A stretch of 64,000 nucleotides of DNA from Flectonema sp. DT1601 (Eukaryota; Euglenozoa; Diplonemea; Diplonemida; Diplonemidae), in assembly GCA_964019425.1 (NCBI GenBank), contig OZ025800.1, positions 693,501 to 757,500 of the forward strand, given 5' to 3'. Position 1 is the stretch's first letter. Every line of letters starts with the position of its first letter. Positions 1-9,547 of this stretch are shown here, piece after piece. The notes beneath the pieces are model-generated. The model was not told the DNA's origin and did no database searches. It saw only the letters and a list, made by a program, of their open reading frames with translations. The translations under genes were made by a program, and so were the position numbers.

Positions 1-468
1 TTCACAGAATTGTTGTGGGTTGGGAAAGTAGTACACCATTTTAGGAATCACATTCAGAAGAGAAGTGACGGCCTGAAATGCAATTTGAAGTGGATTTCTA
101 TCAGAACTAAATAACAGAGCATCGAGTAGACTTAGTATGGGTTTTGGATCGATTTCAAAGTCTTTCAACATCGTCTTTGATGTCGGAGCCACATGCCTAA
201 GTAAGACGCCTATCATTGATGCCGTGTCGTGTAATATTTTTATATCTTTGTTTGGTGTTGCCTCCGACAACAATTTATTCAAAAGAGATTTTCTTTCACA
301 GACTGTTGGATACAAACAACAATCAGTATAAGTCTTAACTCTGGCAAGCAGTGATTCATATCTCATTGTGTTCATATTAGCTATGAGCCATGTGTATCCT
401 TCTGACTTCAATGAAGTAATCGCTGGAGCGATATCTCCTCCAAGGTTCTTATAGTATCGCGAAGTCAT
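1..468 (-). CDS. Helical-repeat protein, N-terminal part (cut by the left edge)
   Basis: The frame is open from an ATG at 468 to the window edge, giving 156 codons that begin MTSRYYKNLGGDIAPAI. The protein is a run of amphipathic helices rich in Leu, Ser and Thr without membrane segments, resembling armadillo/HEAT-type or exportin-like scaffolds; I cannot name the family. A T-rich stretch ending in AAACAG lies 22 nt before the ATG (AG at 490), the pattern seen at most starts here, which supports this start. The C-terminus and stop lie outside the window. Codon use is like that of the neighbours. Existence of the gene is well supported; function is not. Confidence 0.75.
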   Translation of the reverse strand, partial: MTSRYYKNLGGDIAPAITSLKSEGYTWLIANMNTMRYESLLARVKTYTDCCLYPTVCERKSLLNKLLSEATPNKDIKILHDTASMIGVLLRHVAPTSKTMLKDFEIDPKPILSLLDALLFSSDRNPLQIAFQAVTSLLNVIPKMVYYFPNPQQFCE

Positions 469-646
469 TTGTTTTTTTTTATATTTTTTCTGTTTAAAAA
501 AAAAAAAGTAACAAAAAAAAACATTCACAGTTTTTACTTCGAAATTATTTCAGTTTGCTCCCTTGAGAGAGAGACTGTAAAGCCCTTCTCCGATTTTCAA
601 AAAAACATAATGAATCACACTACATAAAATCAATACCAAAAGCCAA

Positions 647-1231
647 CTAACGAACTCGAATTACAGAGTCTTCAAGTTGTATTGGTGGTATTATTTTATG
701 TCTCATTGGTTCTGGTGTCGCAATTCGAATGTCTTGTACAGAAAACACCGGCTGTGAAGACGGATTTGGTGTCGCGGCTCGACGACTTATTTTAGTCAGT
801 TCCGGAAATAGGGGAGCCACGTCAAATATTCTAGATTGCGAAAATGAAGAATACAAAGGACACTTTGAATTTTCTAGTAGTGAAGCAGTAATGTTTTGAT
901 CTATTTTTGTCTTTAAATGTAAATATCTATTTTGAGAAGCTCTAAAAGGAGAATAATCTTTTGATCTGAGAGCTTCTCTGTCTAAGTTTCTCCTTCTCAA
1001 TGAAGTAGTAAACCATGAGATGCCATGTGTTTCCTTGAATTCACTCACTCCGGATGCTGTCGATTCTTTTAAACAGAATAACTGTTTAGGAAAAATACCC
1101 ATTCGAGTCTGTTCCTTGTAGTTGGTATGCTCTGCTGCTTTCTGAGTCATTGATTTTAGATTTGCTTCTTTTCGTTTTAGTTTGTGTGAGCCAAGAGGCT
1201 TGACGACGACCTCATGGCTAATAATTGTCAT
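647..1231 (-). CDS. Basic protein of unknown function, 194 aa
   Basis: An intact minus-strand frame of 194 codons begins MTIISHEVVVKPLGSHKL. It is rich in Lys, Arg and Ser and has no membrane segment, signal peptide or motif I recognise; the C-terminal third is Pro/Ser-rich. The AG of a T-rich acceptor (AG at 1232) touches the A of the ATG, so this could be a second exon. A possible first exon starts at an ATG at 1556 (MSLDYDTPATGF), six bases after another acceptor-like AG at 1562, and could splice in frame into 1231. That intron would be about 300 nt, longer than the others here. Coding status is likely, the 5' end is unsettled. Confidence 0.55.
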   Translation of the reverse strand: MTIISHEVVVKPLGSHKLKRKEANLKSMTQKAAEHTNYKEQTRMGIFPKQLFCLKESTASGVSEFKETHGISWFTTSLRRRNLDREALRSKDYSPFRASQNRYLHLKTKIDQNITASLLENSKCPLYSSFSQSRIFDVAPLFPELTKISRRAATPNPSSQPVFSVQDIRIATPEPMRHKIIPPIQLEDSVIRVR

Positions 1232-1621
1232 CTGTAAATAGAAATAATTTATTTACGTATTTATATTCAGAAAAAAATAGTATTTGCAAATTTCTGGACT
1301 TCAGAACTGTAACGACCTTATTCTTCTTCTACTTTTTTTTTTTAAAAAAAAAAACCAACCAAATCAATCAAAGTAACAGTTACCTAATTCCGCATTATTA
1401 CATACATTTTATTTTATTTTATTTTATTTTTTGTTCATCATTTTTTCTTTTTTTTTTTGTTATTTTACAGAAATGTTAGATAAGCGTAACAAATGAAGTC
1501 ACTTGGGACCTTCTCTGATGAAAACCTGTAGCTGGAGTATCATAGTCAAGAGACATCAGTACTGTAAGCAGCACGAGATCACTTCTAATCTAAGACTTGG
1601 AACTCCATTTCATAGACTACG

Positions 1622-2653
1622 TTAATATCGAGATCCAAGTAATGGAGAACTTTCTGATTCAAACATCCTTCGAGAAGGGTAAAAGATTCCCTCAGTCTCA
1701 GTAACATCAGTTGGTGCTATGGGAAAAGGCCATAACATGCTGTTTGTTGTGGATTTTGAAGACAATTTTAGTTTTTTTTCCTCCCTCCTGAAAACAATAG
1801 TTGAACACCATACCAATTCTCACCAAAAGTTGCGTAGAAGTTGCGTTCCCAACCCAAATTGTATTCGTCGTGCTGTTTTTTTTTTTTTTTTAATTTATTA
1901 ATTATGTCGTAGACCAATCGCAAAGAAGCTGTCAGTGGTACATACCTCATCTAAACTGTGGTTTTCTTCAACGACAGTTTTATTTTTAAGTAGAAGACGA
2001 TACTGATTAAAACTGAAATAAGTTATCAGTATAGCAAACAACACTGACAACGAATATGTAACGACCATATTTATTAATGATAAACCAGCTAGAGGACAGC
2101 TATTGCTGACGATATTCGAAGGAGGTGAGTCACTTGTAAGTTTGTGAAAACAGTTAGTCGCAAAGGAAAATGATGATAAGATAATTATCCAACACAATAT
2201 CGGTAGATATGTGATGAATAATATAAAATGTTTATGGTTATAAAAACCAATACAATTACCAACCCAAGGACAGTGGTGATCATATTTTAAAATACAGCGT
2301 TTGCATGTACTGCAGTGATGAGTTCTTGGTGGTTTCCAGTGAGAACAAAAAGTACAGAACCTCCTTTGGCCGTGAGATGCACCCAACGGGAATTTTTCAT
2401 TCACAACATGCGGATCAGCCTTCTCTCTCCATCGTACGGGTACCCTTCCAGGATGGGTAACTACAGTTTTATAATACGACCATGAGCAAAGTACCAATAA
2501 CACCCCAAACACAACTAGCAGCAGCACTAGTGCTCCTTTCTCATCAACGTTTGCCCATCCCCAGACGGTGAGGAAAAATTCACAATACCAACTAACACTG
2601 ATCCAAGTCGCCATTAACACCACACTTATCACGCAGGGATCCGCGGGAGGCAT
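1622..2653 (-). CDS. DHHC-type protein S-palmitoyltransferase
   Basis: Membrane enzyme that attaches palmitate to cysteines of target proteins. Three exons: 1946-2653, 1814-1872 and 1622-1787, total 310 aa. Two N-terminal membrane helices are followed by the cysteine-rich domain (FCTFCSHWKPPRTHHC, then CKRCILKYDHHCPWVGN with the catalytic DHHC) and two more helices, the usual four-pass layout. After the last helix comes TVVE, in the place of the family TTxE motif, then EYNLGWERNFYATFG, which matches the family PaCCT motif (NxYdLGxxrNfxxvFG), then a tail with WPFPIAP and EGIFYPS. The first intron is 73 nt and ends in a run of A before CAG. The second is only 26 nt; it is needed to reach the tail. 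The start is the ATG at 2653; an upstream frame extension uses only non-ATG codons. Acceptor AG at 2709. Confidence 0.88.
1788..1813 (-). other. 26-nt spliceosomal intron in the DHHC gene
   Basis: On the minus strand the intron begins GTATGGTG and ends TTGTTTTCAG. Its removal joins FGEN-W to REEKKLK and reveals 54 further codons including the WPFPIAP segment typical of DHHC tails; left in, the frame ends after SGGRKKN. It is the shortest intron in the window. Confidence 0.65.
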
Positions 2654-3494
2654 TGCCCCTCCGCCAGGCTCCCTACACTCCAATTTGGGTATCGGACACC
2701 CTTCCCACCTGTAATGAAGAAGTTTAGTTATATTGATTTTACTGCACGCAATTCTAGAATTGACGCAGGTCCTTGGTTTATTTAACCTTAGAACAAAACC
2801 ATTGATACTTTAACACGAATCAACTCCATGGTTTTGAAGAGAAAAGCAGCACCGAAAAAAACTACAGAAAAAAAACTGCAGATTTAAGCAGGCAAACAAC
2901 TTCGGGGAATAAGAAAAAATCGACCGAAGTAAAAAAAAAAAAAAGAAATGACAAAAAGGTGTAAATACTGTAAAAATGTCATTAGTATCCTCACACCTCC
3001 TCTATAACATTTCAACTCAATCATAAGGAGGTTGAATAAATGGCAAAAAGACTAAAAATGTGTAAATGCTGAGCTACAAATAAAAAAATAATTTCCTTTT
3101 GGATTATCTCATTCAATCCTTCTAAACATTGATAGAATAAAGACATTATCCTAAAGCCACAAGAATAGTTCCCGAACTATAAAATGAAAGAAAGCCGAGC
3201 AGGAGAAGAGGATTAAAAACATAAAGAAAAAAAAGCAACAAAAAAAAAAAAAAAAAAGAAGGAAACTACAACACAAATACTAGCGACAAAAATCACCCAA
3301 AAACAGAAAGGAAACGAATAGCCTTGTAAAAGAGCTGTACAGTAAACATATTGTAAGGCAGGGTATAGAGCAGAGAGGAGGGTGCTTATTCGAACATTGG
3401 AATCAAAGTCAAATAGAGAGATGCAAAATAAGCTATACGAGCTACAATAATAAGCTGTCTACAGCTGTTACCTTCATTAGTATGATGAGCACTA
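2654..3494 (-). other. Spacer between the cyclase-like and DHHC genes
   Basis: It holds the DHHC leader with an acceptor-like CATTACAG ending at 2709, A-runs near 2931-2945 and 3240-3258, and presumably the 3' UTR of the cyclase-like gene. No gene is seen. Confidence 0.5.
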
Positions 3495-6290
3495 CTAATC
3501 ACAACAATTATCTTTACTAGAATTCTCCAGTTCATCCCGATTAGGCAGCGGGGAAGTTGCCGACGAAACAGAAAACGGATACGACGTTCCTCTGTAAGGT
3601 TCCTCAGAATCGACAGACGCGACAAGGTTTTGTAGAACTGTTAGACTCCTGTCTATTCCGTGACACTCAAGAAGAAGGTTTTTTGCAGCTTCGAACTGAC
3701 CACTCATGAAGTAAAAAACCCCCTTATTGTATTTATAATAAATACTTTGTTCTTCAGACTGAACTGCGTACATCCATTCTTCTTCTATTTCTTCTTGTTG
3801 ACACATAATTCGGAACAGTACTACAACATTCTGAGTGACTCGGAGGATGTCAACTGCTGCAAATATGTAGCTTGATCCTGAACAGCGAACTGTTGTCACT
3901 TTTTCATTACAGACAATGAATGGAGTTTTTTTATAACTAGCGTATTGCGAAAGCACTTTAAGTTCAATAAGCTCATCAGCTCTTACAACGTACCACTTTT
4001 GAGATTGACATCCAACATTTCCAACTTCTGCTTCTCCGACTTCGTAAGAGATTCCAGTCACAAAACTAAATGATTCTCTTTTTAGTAAATTGGCACAATG
4101 AAATCCTTTATCTGAAAATCCAATAATTCTTATTGGGGCATTAAACACGACTTGAATAAAACCGGCTGATACCATAACATGAGGATGTAGTTTTATTGTG
4201 GTCGCGACGAGGAATGAAAGGATTTCATTGTAAGAAGATGAGGTGAGATTGTCGTCGAAGTTAGTCGTTATTGTTAAGAAAGAACAATATTGATTATGTA
4301 GGTCTAAAGCAAATAGTGTTTTTAAGGGACTAACACCACAGGCTGAGACTTGAGATTTCTTTGATACGCTAGACCTTCGGGTGTCACTATCGACATTATC
4401 ATTATCGCTTGATGGCTCTCTTTCATCGCCTTGCAATAGGTATGAAGGAACAAAAGCCTTATACTCAACTAGTATCTCAGTCATTTCTATAAATGATAAT
4501 CGTATTTTGTTTATTTCTTGAAATAGTGTTATTCGTCGTCGATGTTCTTGTCCGAGGTGATTCATGTTCATCTGTTCTATCTCATGCATGTCCCTCATTA
4601 TTTGTAATAAAGGATTTATTAAAGCTGTTTCGTAAGCAAACACAACAGCTACACCTCCAATTATGATCACTCCAGCAACTATAAGTGCGGTGATGGTTCC
4701 TTTTTCTTCATTTTTCCTTACGTCTTGAGTGCGTTTGTCGAATGCAGCGAGTAATTTTGCTCGCGGGATTATTGCTACTGCGAGCCAAGGAGGGCTAGAA
4801 TTGATTTTTTCATCTTCCTCTTCGTGGTGTTCTTCTTCGTGGTGGTCTTCGTGGTGTTTTTCTTCTTCGTGGTGGTCTTCGTCGTGGTGTTCTTCTTCTT
4901 CGTGGTGGTCTTCGTCGTGGTGTTCTTCTTCGTGATGTTTTTCTTCTTCGTGGTGGTCTTCGTCGTGGCGTTCTTCTTCGTGGTGTTCTTCTTCTTCGTG
5001 GTGGTCTTCGTCGTGGTGTTCTTCCTCCTCTGCATGGCCAGTGTCATTGTGATCTGTAGTTGTAATCTCACCACCTTCGTCGTGGTGTTCTTCTTCTTCA
5101 TGGTGACCTTCGTCGTGGTGTTCTTCTTCCTCTGCATGGCCAGTGTCATTGTGATCTGTAGAATTTGTTGCAATCTCACCACCGTGATCACCGTGATCGT
5201 GATCATGACGTAAAGATGTAATTTTAACGAAATACTCCTGAGATGTTATTGGGAATCTTGATGTCCCTGTTGATGTTATCGTAAATAGAGTTTCCTCTTC
5301 TACTTCACTCAGATTGCCCAAATGCTGAAAAATTGGTCCCACGACTGGATGGTCACTTTCTGAAGCTACGATGCGTTTCCTACTTCCATTTCCAAGTAGC
5401 GTGATTCCAAATCCGTGAGAACACTCCACAAGTAAACCTGTATCTTGTTCAACTAAACAGAGAATGTTATCACTAAAGTGTGGCATATAATCTGGGTCAT
5501 CATATCCAAGTGTGCTGAAGGGTTCACCTACTACGAAAGCTATTTGTTGCAACAGAGTTCTAAGAAAGGAGATTGAGAAATCAGTGACTAACCACGGGGA
5601 TTGAAACGGTTCTTCATCATGTTCTAATGGTATCGCATGTGAGATTCGAAGACTACCCTCAGGGGATATTCGAGGGCGGGACCAGCTATTTGTGTACTCA
5701 TCGTGATCGTTAAGGTGCAAGTAAAGTAAAGTTTGATACTCATGGTATTGACGTCTGATGAAATCAGCTTGTAATGGTAACGGATATCTATCAAAGTAAA
5801 ACGAAGACATGTTGGTTTCAAAGTTATATTGTGACACCGTCCAAGGATCTCCCTCATCAGACCCAATCGACATTTTGATATCGATATTATCCGTGGATAA
5901 CAAGTCACCAGAAAAACTTATAAATTGAATTTCTTGTATGAACCTCGTGTAGTGTAGTTGATCTGCTAGTGAGAGGACAGTCCTACTAACTCGTAGAGCA
6001 TCGTATACAGAACTTTTATCTAACTCATAGGTATCGTACGTATTCTTCCCTAATGATAGAACATATTTCACAGGATGTAATATATGACCTCCTATTTGTT
6101 CTTTCACGGTGTGTATTCTCTCAGATAAAAACAATTCAGCGAACTCATCTGCCATTACAGAACTCGCGCTTGTCATTTCGTCAACATTCGACATCATAGT
6201 ATCAACGAAAACAATAGTAACTACAGCTGTAGTCGCACAAAGCAAACACGCCAACACAACAGTACTAGATGTGCGAATGCTGATCGCCAT
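3495..6290 (-). CDS. Two-pass receptor-like protein with degenerate class III cyclase-like domain and His/Glu-rich ectodomain
   Basis: The 931-aa protein starts with a signal anchor (about 10-30), has an ectodomain of roughly 500 residues with several N-glycosylation sequons, a second membrane helix (about 532-555), a HAMP-like linker with VEYKAFVPSYLLQG near 610, a cyclase-like fold at about 655-800, and a C-terminal helical segment (YNKGVFYFMSGQFEAAKN, TPR-like). Receptor proteins of this plan are common in bodonids, heteroloboseans and other protists. The cyclase-like domain lacks an obvious metal-binding Asp pair, so catalysis is doubtful. Residues about 362-493 are almost pure His, Glu and Asp (HHEEEEHHDEDHH-type repeats) and likely bind metal or sense pH. 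The start ATG follows a TTTATATTTCAG acceptor by 15 nt. Single exon, stop TAG. Confidence 0.8.
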   Translation of the reverse strand: MAISIRTSSTVVLACLLCATTAVVTIVFVDTMMSNVDEMTSASSVMADEFAELFLSERIHTVKEQIGGHILHPVKYVLSLGKNTYDTYELDKSSVYDALRVSRTVLSLADQLHYTRFIQEIQFISFSGDLLSTDNIDIKMSIGSDEGDPWTVSQYNFETNMSSFYFDRYPLPLQADFIRRQYHEYQTLLYLHLNDHDEYTNSWSRPRISPEGSLRISHAIPLEHDEEPFQSPWLVTDFSISFLRTLLQQIAFVVGEPFSTLGYDDPDYMPHFSDNILCLVEQDTGLLVECSHGFGITLLGNGSRKRIVASESDHPVVGPIFQHLGNLSEVEEETLFTITSTGTSRFPITSQEYFVKITSLRHDHDHGDHGGEIATNSTDHNDTGHAEEEEHHDEGHHEEEEHHDEGGEITTTDHNDTGHAEEEEHHDEDHHEEEEHHEEERHDEDHHEEEKHHEEEHHDEDHHEEEEHHDEDHHEEEKHHEDHHEEEHHEEEDEKINSSPPWLAVAIIPRAKLLAAFDKRTQDVRKNEEKGTITALIVAGVIIIGGVAVVFAYETALINPLLQIMRDMHEIEQMNMNHLGQEHRRRITLFQEINKIRLSFIEMTEILVEYKAFVPSYLLQGDEREPSSDNDNVDSDTRRSSVSKKSQVSACGVSPLKTLFALDLHNQYCSFLTITTNFDDNLTSSSYNEILSFLVATTIKLHPHVMVSAGFIQVVFNAPIRIIGFSDKGFHCANLLKRESFSFVTGISYEVGEAEVGNVGCQSQKWYVVRADELIELKVLSQYASYKKTPFIVCNEKVTTVRCSGSSYIFAAVDILRVTQNVVVLFRIMCQQEEIEEEWMYAVQSEEQSIYYKYNKGVFYFMSGQFEAAKNLLLECHGIDRSLTVLQNLVASVDSEEPYRGTSYPFSVSSATSPLPNRDELENSSKDNCCD
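4812..5200 (-). repeat. Coding minisatellite for the His/Glu/Asp-rich tract
   Basis: Imperfect units of about 27 to 33 bp (on the plus strand, cttcgtggtggtcttcgtcg and variants) are repeated through this stretch inside the cyclase-like gene. A second, longer unit appears twice: the segment coding TDHNDTGHAEEEEHHDE lies near 5020-5065 and again near 5120-5165. Both unit types keep frame, so the tract is still translated. The high-identity array predicts length variation between alleles. Confidence 0.85.
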
Positions 6291-6386
6291 GTTGTGGTGC
6301 CTTTCCTGAAATATAAATTATATGTATTAAGTATCAAAGACTGCTGGTAATTATCGTTCATTGTAACGGTTTCGTCAGCTGTCTGT

Positions 6387-7250
6387 TTATTCAGACTTCC
6401 CACTCACAATTCTTTTAAATAAATCCAATTGGTAATTAACAGTATTATCGTTAACCAGTACGACATCGTAAATATTTTTATACTTTTCAAGTTGTGCTGA
6501 ATCATCAAAATTTGCATTCAAATAACCAATTGTTAATAAAGTGTTGGTATCCATTCCCTTTGTCATATTTATATCCCCGAGAGAGTCTCCCAACAAGATT
6601 ATATTTTTCCTGTGTTGTTCTGCTTTCATGAATGGTTCATTCGCTATGGCTCCTGCGAACTTATTAAATACGTGGAATACTGGTTCCTGAAGACCTGTAA
6701 ACATTCCGTCTTCTGAAAAGTTCATTTTGTTTGACACAAAGTGTGTGCATTCTCCGACAGAAATATTGTATCGCTTTATAACAGCAAGCATGATATCAGT
6801 TATGCCTCCACTGAATATTAAAATAGGAATAGCTTCTCTTACTATCAGTTCCATTAGACTGTCTGTCGCATCTCTGAAGTATATTTTTCCATCATTTACT
6901 AACTTTGGGATGTCGTCTCTGCGAAGGCCAGCCTCAGCTAAGAGATCATTAGCCATGTGCATCCACTCCTTCATTGACTCAACCTTCTCATCATGAGACA
7001 CATGCGGATCTATTTCAACTGCGTGGTAGTGAACTTGTAGTTTTTTTGCTTCAATGTGATAGCTTGCAGGTAGAAACTCACAGTCTTCGATTACCTTGTA
7101 GCAGCTGCATGCCTGATCTCCATCTGGACCCCAATATCTCGTGAGGGTGTAGTCAAAATCTGATATCACTTTTAGCTGTTTACTCCCACCAGCAATCAGC
7201 GCAGCAATCTTCTTCTCTACTGCTAACGCATCCTTCATGTGTACAGGCAT
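6387..7250 (-). CDS. Cytosolic pyrimidine 5'-nucleotidase (cN-III / NT5C3 family)
   Basis: HAD-superfamily enzyme that dephosphorylates pyrimidine nucleoside monophosphates. All three family motifs are present: motif I DFDYTLTRY with the nucleophile and acid/base Asp, motif II IFSGGITD, and motif III NIILLGDSLGD. From the ATG at 7250 (MPVHMKDALAVEKK) the product is 287 aa, matching the usual length of cytosolic members, and a T-rich stretch ending in TATAAG (AG at 7263) lies 12 nt before it. An in-frame ATG at 7349 would add a hydrophobic leader of 33 residues (SLYFYSWNQFLFCF...), but that leader overlaps the T-rich acceptor region, so I prefer the shorter form. Single exon, stop TAA. Confidence 0.88.
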   Translation of the reverse strand: MPVHMKDALAVEKKIAALIAGGSKQLKVISDFDYTLTRYWGPDGDQACSCYKVIEDCEFLPASYHIEAKKLQVHYHAVEIDPHVSHDEKVESMKEWMHMANDLLAEAGLRRDDIPKLVNDGKIYFRDATDSLMELIVREAIPILIFSGGITDIMLAVIKRYNISVGECTHFVSNKMNFSEDGMFTGLQEPVFHVFNKFAGAIANEPFMKAEQHRKNIILLGDSLGDINMTKGMDTNTLLTIGYLNANFDDSAQLEKYKNIYDVVLVNDNTVNYQLDLFKRIVSGKSE

Positions 7251-7735
7251 TGTAGTGGGAGGCTTATAAAAATATGACGTGTAAAGGATCATAAAACAAA
7301 ACAAAAATTGGTTCCAAGAATAAAAGTAAAGACTCTTGGTAAAGACCATAGTAGTTGGTCGCCAACACAACACTACAAGAATATCCGCCGGGTAGCTTGT
7401 TAAGGTAAGTAATTAGTTTTTTGCATACCAGCTGAACGAAAAAAACAGAGAAAGAATTCAAGAACAAGATAGCAAAACACCGAAAATGAAAAAAATTATA
7501 AAAAAAAAAAAAAAAAAAAGTTTCCTCAACGTTTCGTTTTCATTATTATTATTTTTTTTTTCAATTTTTTTTTTTTTTTTTTTGTTTTATTTTATTCTCT
7601 TTATAATTTCTTTGAAACAAGTGAAGGATCCCCGAGGGAGTCTTTTCTCATAAAAAAAAGTTCACGTCCGTTGGCAGAATTGTGTAGGCTCATCTTCCGT
7701 TGTAAAAATACATCATTTGTAACATCGCACTCCAG
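7251..7735 (-). other. Spacer between FAM98 and 5'-nucleotidase genes
   Basis: The stretch contains the acceptor region of the nucleotidase gene, a run of about 20 A near 7500-7520 and T-runs near 7553-7583. No coding sequence is seen apart from the unlikely leader extension to 7349. Confidence 0.5.
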
Positions 7736-9111
7736 CTATCGGCCAGCGTAGTACTGTGGGTGTTTATTATTATATTTGTTTCAAAGAAGTACTTTAATAT
7801 TATTTTACATACCATATTCTCTTGTTGGTATCCTTGATTAAAAGCTGCTCCACCGTGGGGATTGTTTTGTGAAGCATTTGCGAATCCTCCTTTCTTACCG
7901 CCTCCTTTTCCCTTTTTGCCTCCCTTACCAGTGCGATCGCGGTTGCCTTGGTTTTGATAACCTTGAGGACGGGACTCGTTAAAGTTGTTGTTGTTATTAT
8001 TGTTGTTGTTGTTATTGTTATTGTGGTATCCGCCTCCGCCACCACCACCACCACCACCACCCTTTTTGCCGCCCCACTTTCCTTTGCCACCTCCTTTCTT
8101 ACCTCCTCCCCTCAACTGGGCGTTAACTCTTTCGATGTCATCAGCAACTCGTTCAGCAGTGTTGTATGTGTTCACTCTGCCATCTCTGTCTTTTACAGCT
8201 CCAATTTTATAGTTTTTATGAGGTGCGAATAGTAATTGTGTTCTAACCTTAACTGATATAGGAATAAAACAAGATGTGTACAACGACAGGCGAGTGAATG
8301 CAAATAGTGAAGACATGCTCACAGATGGCTTCCTTGCGAATTGTGAAATTAGAGCGTCTGATTTGTTCTTTAATCGAAAAAGATCAACTCCTGGTTTATC
8401 AGACCATTGGAATGAACGAATAGTTGTGGCGGCTCTGCTTATCGCAACTTCTCTGCGCTTAGCAAATGATGTGAGTAGGAATTGGTACACTGCTGTGACG
8501 GTACTCATATCATCGTCAGATATCTCGTCTCGTGAAATACACTTTGTCATATGCTGCTGAAGTACACTGACATCGATTATTGATTTGAGTTTTTCTTGGA
8601 GTTCGAGTTCAAGTTTCTTAACGATTACAACGCCTATGGATGCTTTCTTGTAGTCAAACACTTGACACAGAGTCTTCAGCATGAATTGAATATTTTTATC
8701 ACTGTCATTTGTGTCAAAGACGACAATGTCTTCACCAGCGTCTGATAGCAGTTTTGCTTCCAACATTCGATTGGTTTTTGTTTCTGCGAGTAGATATTCC
8801 ATTAAATATCTTCTATCTGGTTCACTCGCATGGAGGTGTTTAAGATTTAAATTAGAATCGATTCTGGCAGACCGAAACCCAGCAGCAATACTTTTATAAA
8901 ACCCGAGAGCCTTTCTCGTATCCAATGTAATACCAACCAGTTCCTCGAACAGTTGCATAATAATAGTTCTAAAGACTTGATTCTCACCTCCTTCTTTTAT
9001 CGCTATTTTAATGCTGTTTTCGTCTAATGTGTCGGTTCTTGTGAGATCCAAATCAACGATATCATCCAATATGCAGCCGTATACTTCTTCTTCAGCATCG
9101 TAGTCACTCAT
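7736..9111 (-). CDS. FAM98 family protein (tRNA ligase complex-associated)
   Basis: FAM98 proteins in animals belong to the RTCB/DDX1 tRNA-splicing ligase complex. The N-terminal helical domain carries VYQFLLTSFAKRREVAI followed by RSFQWSDKPG, matching the family segment YAVRRKLLLKRLDVTVQSF-WS, and later KNYKIGAVKDRDGRVN, matching the family (G/V)xVPDRGGRPNE stretch. The C-terminus is a low-complexity Gly/Lys-rich tail with a run of Gly, then a run of Asn, then GKGGKKGKGGGKKGG, like the RGG tails of animal FAM98. A 59-nt intron (7754-7812) precedes a last exon coding only YYAGR and the stop TAG (7736). Total 438 aa. The acceptor CTAACAG (AG at 9118) is 6 nt before the ATG, and a second AG lies just upstream. 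Confidence 0.82.
7980..8063 (-). repeat. Adjacent poly-Asn and poly-Gly codon runs in FAM98
   Basis: Runs of AAC/AAT codons (13 Asn) and GGT/GGC codons (11 Gly) sit almost back to back, separated by YH. Mixed synonymous codons suggest that the runs are old or kept by selection on the protein. Confidence 0.85.
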
Positions 9112-9547
9112 CGTAAACTGTTAGGTATTACTGTTCCTGTTGTTAGAGAAAAGGATAAATTATAAAGACAGATTCACTATTCTCTCTCTCGACAGCATGG
9201 TAGTCACTCACCGTTACTGCTCCTGTTTGTACACTGTTGTGAGGGAATAAGAACATAAAAAATCAAATATTAATTGCAACTGAATGAGGCTGACCATAAC
9301 TATTGTAAGTTAAGCAGATGAAGTACCAAAATACCAAAAAATAAAGAAACAAATCTATTATTACTTTCTACAGAAATCTAAATGAAGGCTAGGTAGGTTA
9401 TGACACAAAAAGGTTACTGACTACTACTCAGCTGAACTATTTAAATTAAAAGAAGGGAAATATAACTTTTAAACCCTCACTAACTTACGGAATGTGTATC
9501 TATTCGGAAAACAAGGTGTAAATATCGAAATAAACCAGCACATAGTC
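9112..9547 (-). other. Spacer with a partial duplicate of the FAM98 5' end
   Basis: Positions about 9190-9250 (agcatggtagtcactcaccg) resemble the FAM98 start region at 9095-9150 (agcatcgtagtcactcatcg), including the first codons and the leader; in the copy the ATG reads GTG. The rest is AT-rich without genes. Confidence 0.6.

Noticed and set aside
2654-2683. N-terminal extension of the DHHC protein
   Set aside because: It would start at TTG; the first ATG is at 2653.
4824-5213. Frames on both strands in the His-rich tract
   Set aside because: Low-complexity shadows of the minisatellite inside the cyclase-like gene.
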